This document shows, one piece after another, positions 62,148 to 64,000 of a stretch of 64,000 nucleotides of DNA (position 1 is its first letter; the number at the start of each line of letters is the position of its first letter). The DNA comes from Streptomyces sp. ICC1. GTDB lineage: Bacteria; Actinomycetota; Actinomycetes; Streptomycetales; Streptomycetaceae. Both the position numbers and the translations under genes were made by a program. Under the pieces are notes generated by a model. It had not been told where the DNA came from. It made no database searches and was given only the letters and a program-made list of their open reading frames with translations. The stretch lies in contig NZ_CP030287.1 in assembly GCF_003287935.1 (NCBI RefSeq), positions 7,820,869 through 7,884,868 on the forward strand. The letters run 5' to 3'.

Positions 62148-62808
62148 GCGTGACCGGGATCCCCCCGGTGAGTTCCTGCAGGCGCGCCTTGAACTCCGCG
62201 GACCACGAGCCCTCCTGATTGGTGGTCACCTCCACCGACGAGCCGTGCCCGCCGGAGGTGCTGTAGACCGGGAAGTCCGCCTTCAGCGCGATGATCCTGG
62301 CCGCGGCGGCGTTGAGGGTCCGGTGGGAGTACGGGCTCACGTACACGTCCGCCCGGGCCGGGTCCGCGCCCGGATCCGCCGCGTGCGCCGCTTCGAGGAG
62401 GAGCCGGCCGCGGGCCGGATCGGTGACGCACAGGGCCACGCGCCCCGCCGGATGGTCGGTGATCTGCACGGAGTAGACGTCCGCGAAGGCGCCGCGGGCC
62501 TGGGCGCCGATGGCCTGGGAGAGGCGTGTGGCCTCGGGGGTGTTGGCCGGGGTGCCGTGGATCAGCGTCGGCGGCGCCTGCCGGACGGCGGAATCGGACT
62601 CGGGACACGGCGCGGCGCTCTCGGTGCGGACGGACACGCCGGGCCCGACCGGCTCGTTCCCGGTCACCTCGCCGCAGCCGGTGAGCAGCACGGCGGCGCC
62701 CAAGCACGCGAGCACGTACGGGGACACGGACCTGGCGGCGCCGCCCACGGCGAACGGCCCGCCTCCCGATGCGACGCCCGGGACTCTCCTCGTGGTGCGG
62801 TTCAACAC
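62086..62808 (-). CDS. lipoprotein, 240 aa
   Basis: A lipoprotein with lipobox [11 protein letters not shown] after a basic N-terminus. The mature part ([60 protein letters not shown]) resembles small substrate-binding or beta-lactamase-inhibitor-like folds, but I cannot name the family. GTG at 62808 follows GAGGGGGA. It overlaps the 3' end of the LRV gene by 62 bases, tail to tail. Confidence 0.75.
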   Translation of the reverse strand: MLNRTTRRVPGVASGGGPFAVGGAARSVSPYVLACLGAAVLLTGCGEVTGNEPVGPGVSVRTESAAPCPESDSAVRQAPPTLIHGTPANTPEATRLSQAIGAQARGAFADVYSVQITDHPAGRVALCVTDPARGRLLLEAAHAADPGADPARADVYVSPYSHRTLNAAAARIIALKADFPVYSTSGGHGSSVEVTTNQEGSWSAEFKARLQELTGGIPVTLKNGEPVEPLLGDQPLRPAP

Positions 62809-63013
62809 GGTCTCCCCCTCGCGCTCCTGTGCCGGATCGGCTCCGCTGGGACGTACCGGCCGGTCCACCGGTTCCCCACACGGGCACCCCCCCGGGTGTG
62901 TGCGCGGGCGCCATGGCCAGGGCCCGCCGCCGGTTCCTAGGGTCGTCCGTGTCGGCCCGGCCGCACCGGTCCGGTCGGGGCCGGCGGCCCGGCGCCGGGC
63001 GAAGGAGCGTGCG

Positions 63014-63817
63014 ATGGGTCTGGACAAGGAGGTCGCGACCGCGGCCGCGGCGGTGGCGGACATCCCCGCCGGGGCGTCGCTGGCGGTGGGCGGCTTCGGG
63101 CTGTGCGGGATTCCCGGCGTGCTGATCGGCGCGCTGCTGGAACGGACGGACGCGGTCGCCCTGGAGGTGGTGTCCAACAACTGCGGGGTCGACGACCGGG
63201 GGCTCGGGCTGCTGTTGCGCGAGGGCAGGATCGCCCGGATGACGAGCTCGTACGTGGGCGAGAACAAGGAGTTCGCCCGGCAGTACCTGAGCGGCGAGCT
63301 GGAGGTCGAACTGCTCCCGCAGGGCACGCTCGCCGAGCGGCTGCGGGCCGGCGGCGCGGGGATCCCGGCGTTCTACACGCCGGCCGGGGCCGGCACCCAG
63401 GTCGCGGAGGGCGGGCTGCCGTGGCGCTACCGGGCCGACGGGAGCGTCGCCGTGGCCTCGCCGCCCAAGGAGCTGCGCAGTTGGGCCGGCCGGGAGTACC
63501 TGCTGGAGGAGGGCATCACCACGGATTTCGCCCTGGTGCGGGCGGCGGCCGGGGACCGGCACGGCAACCTCGTCTTCCATGCCTCGGCGCGCAACTTCAA
63601 CCCGCTGGCCGCGATGGCGGGCCGGATCACCATCGCCGAGGTGGAGGAGCTGGTCGAGCCCGGAGAGCTCGATCCGGACTCCGTGCACCTGCCGGGGATC
63701 TTCGTCCAGCGGGTGGTCCGGGTGGACCCCGGCGATCCGGCGGGCGAACGGCACATCGAGTGCCGCACGGTCCGCACGGTCCGCACCCTTCTCCCCGAAC
63801 AGCAAGGCGGTGTTTGA
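63014..63817 (+). CDS. CoA-transferase subunit A (SCOT/AtoD-like)
   Basis: A 267-residue alpha subunit of a 3-oxoacid CoA-transferase, which moves CoA between succinyl-CoA or acetyl-CoA and acetoacetate or a related acid. It has [16 protein letters not shown] (CoA-binding), [33 protein letters not shown] and the [20 protein letters not shown] motif. ATG at 63014 follows GAAGGAG. It is followed 3 bases later by subunit B, forming an operon that runs out of the window, probably into a pca- or aromatic-type catabolic cluster. Confidence 0.92.
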   Translation: MGLDKEVATAAAAVADIPAGASLAVGGFGLCGIPGVLIGALLERTDAVALEVVSNNCGVDDRGLGLLLREGRIARMTSSYVGENKEFARQYLSGELEVELLPQGTLAERLRAGGAGIPAFYTPAGAGTQVAEGGLPWRYRADGSVAVASPPKELRSWAGREYLLEEGITTDFALVRAAAGDRHGNLVFHASARNFNPLAAMAGRITIAEVEELVEPGELDPDSVHLPGIFVQRVVRVDPGDPAGERHIECRTVRTVRTLLPEQQGGV

Positions 63818-63820
63818 CAC

Positions 63821-64000
63821 ATGGCTCTGACACGTGGGCAGATGGCGGCCCGGGCCGCCCTCGAACTGGCGGACGGCACGTACGTGAACCTGGGGATCGG
63901 GCTGCCGACCCTGATCCCCGGCCACCTGCCGCCGGGGGTCGAGGTGGTGCTCCAGTCGGAGAACGGGATCCTCGGCGTGGGCCCGTACCCGACGGCCGAC
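63821..64000 (+). CDS. CoA-transferase subunit B, partial at the window end
   Basis: The first 60 residues of the beta subunit ([60 protein letters not shown]). The catalytic Glu that forms a glutamyl-CoA intermediate lies in [10 protein letters not shown]. The gene runs past base 64000. It starts 3 bases after subunit A, so the two are co-translated and form the active heterodimer or tetramer. Confidence 0.9.
   Translation, partial: MALTRGQMAARAALELADGTYVNLGIGLPTLIPGHLPPGVEVVLQSENGILGVGPYPTAD

Noticed and set aside
1..64000. CRISPR arrays, prophage or plasmid origins
   Set aside because: I saw no regularly spaced direct repeats, no phage structural genes and no iteron or rep region.

Overview
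The window is high-GC actinobacterial chromosome, almost certainly Streptomyces. The evidence is GTG/TTG starts, tight 4-base gene overlaps, an initiator tRNA with encoded CCA, a c-di-AMP riboswitch in front of an M23 peptidase, a Pup-proteasome operon, hopanoid genes, TerC/D/B proteins and many secreted glycan-active proteins.

Layout. Bases 1-7,400 are an insertion and decay zone: a frameshifted hypothetical gene, an intact IS481-type element whose 6-bp target duplication supplies its own stop codon, tRNA-fMet, an AbiE-like two-gene module whose second gene is cut by an IS21-type element, a small inverted-repeat element nested in that element, and a TniB-like remnant. Bases 7,413-10,548 hold hpnG (beheaded), hpnH and hpnO, which make extended hopanoids. 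Bases 10,600-15,100 are ordinary: phosphatase, riboswitch plus M23 peptidase, AlkZ-like protein, SGNH hydrolase. Bases 14,460-21,130 are degraded: TerC with a tail antisense to the SGNH gene, TerD-like, M56 peptidase-like, TerB stub, EF-hand protein, a sigma-factor stub, and kdpFB pseudogenes with kdpA missing. lysA follows.

Bases 22,760-29,411 carry a LacI stub and the leftward proteasome locus arc-dop-pup-(endonuclease VII-like)-prcB-prcA, with a divergent ferredoxin. Bases 30,010-38,034 encode a VanW protein, an MFS transporter with a GH1 beta-glucosidase, a DUF305 lipoprotein, a CBM6-DUF1996 protein and a GH16 glucanase with two discoidin-like domains. The GH16 gene loses its signal peptide exactly where a 34-nt sequence resembling an Illumina Nextera adapter begins, so this junction may be an assembly artefact. 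Bases 37,976-45,019 are housekeeping: ABC ATPase, NfeD, SPFH protein, TauE-like permease, HNH protein, YbhB, Spo0M and 3-methyladenine glycosylase.

Bases 45,232-45,440 look like a Streptomyces rRNA-operon promoter and leader, but a DUF1996 protein gene follows instead of 16S rRNA. A PucR-type regulator with a His-rich linker then diverges from a redox set: a haem-binding membrane protein, a NuoF-like/ferredoxin fusion and a two-repeat lipoprotein. Bases 54,836-60,238 form a compact lipid-type cluster: lipase-like protein, cytochrome P450-like protein with a broken ExxR motif, divergent PlsC-like acyltransferase, acyl carrier protein and ketosynthase. The window ends with a leucine-rich-variant repeat protein, a lipoprotein and a CoA-transferase operon cut by the window edge.

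The strongest candidates for something undescribed are the acyltransferase/ACP/ketosynthase/P450-like cluster and the NuoF-ferredoxin/membrane cytochrome/lipoprotein module. The strangest sequence-level signals are the orphan rRNA leader and the adapter-like junction.
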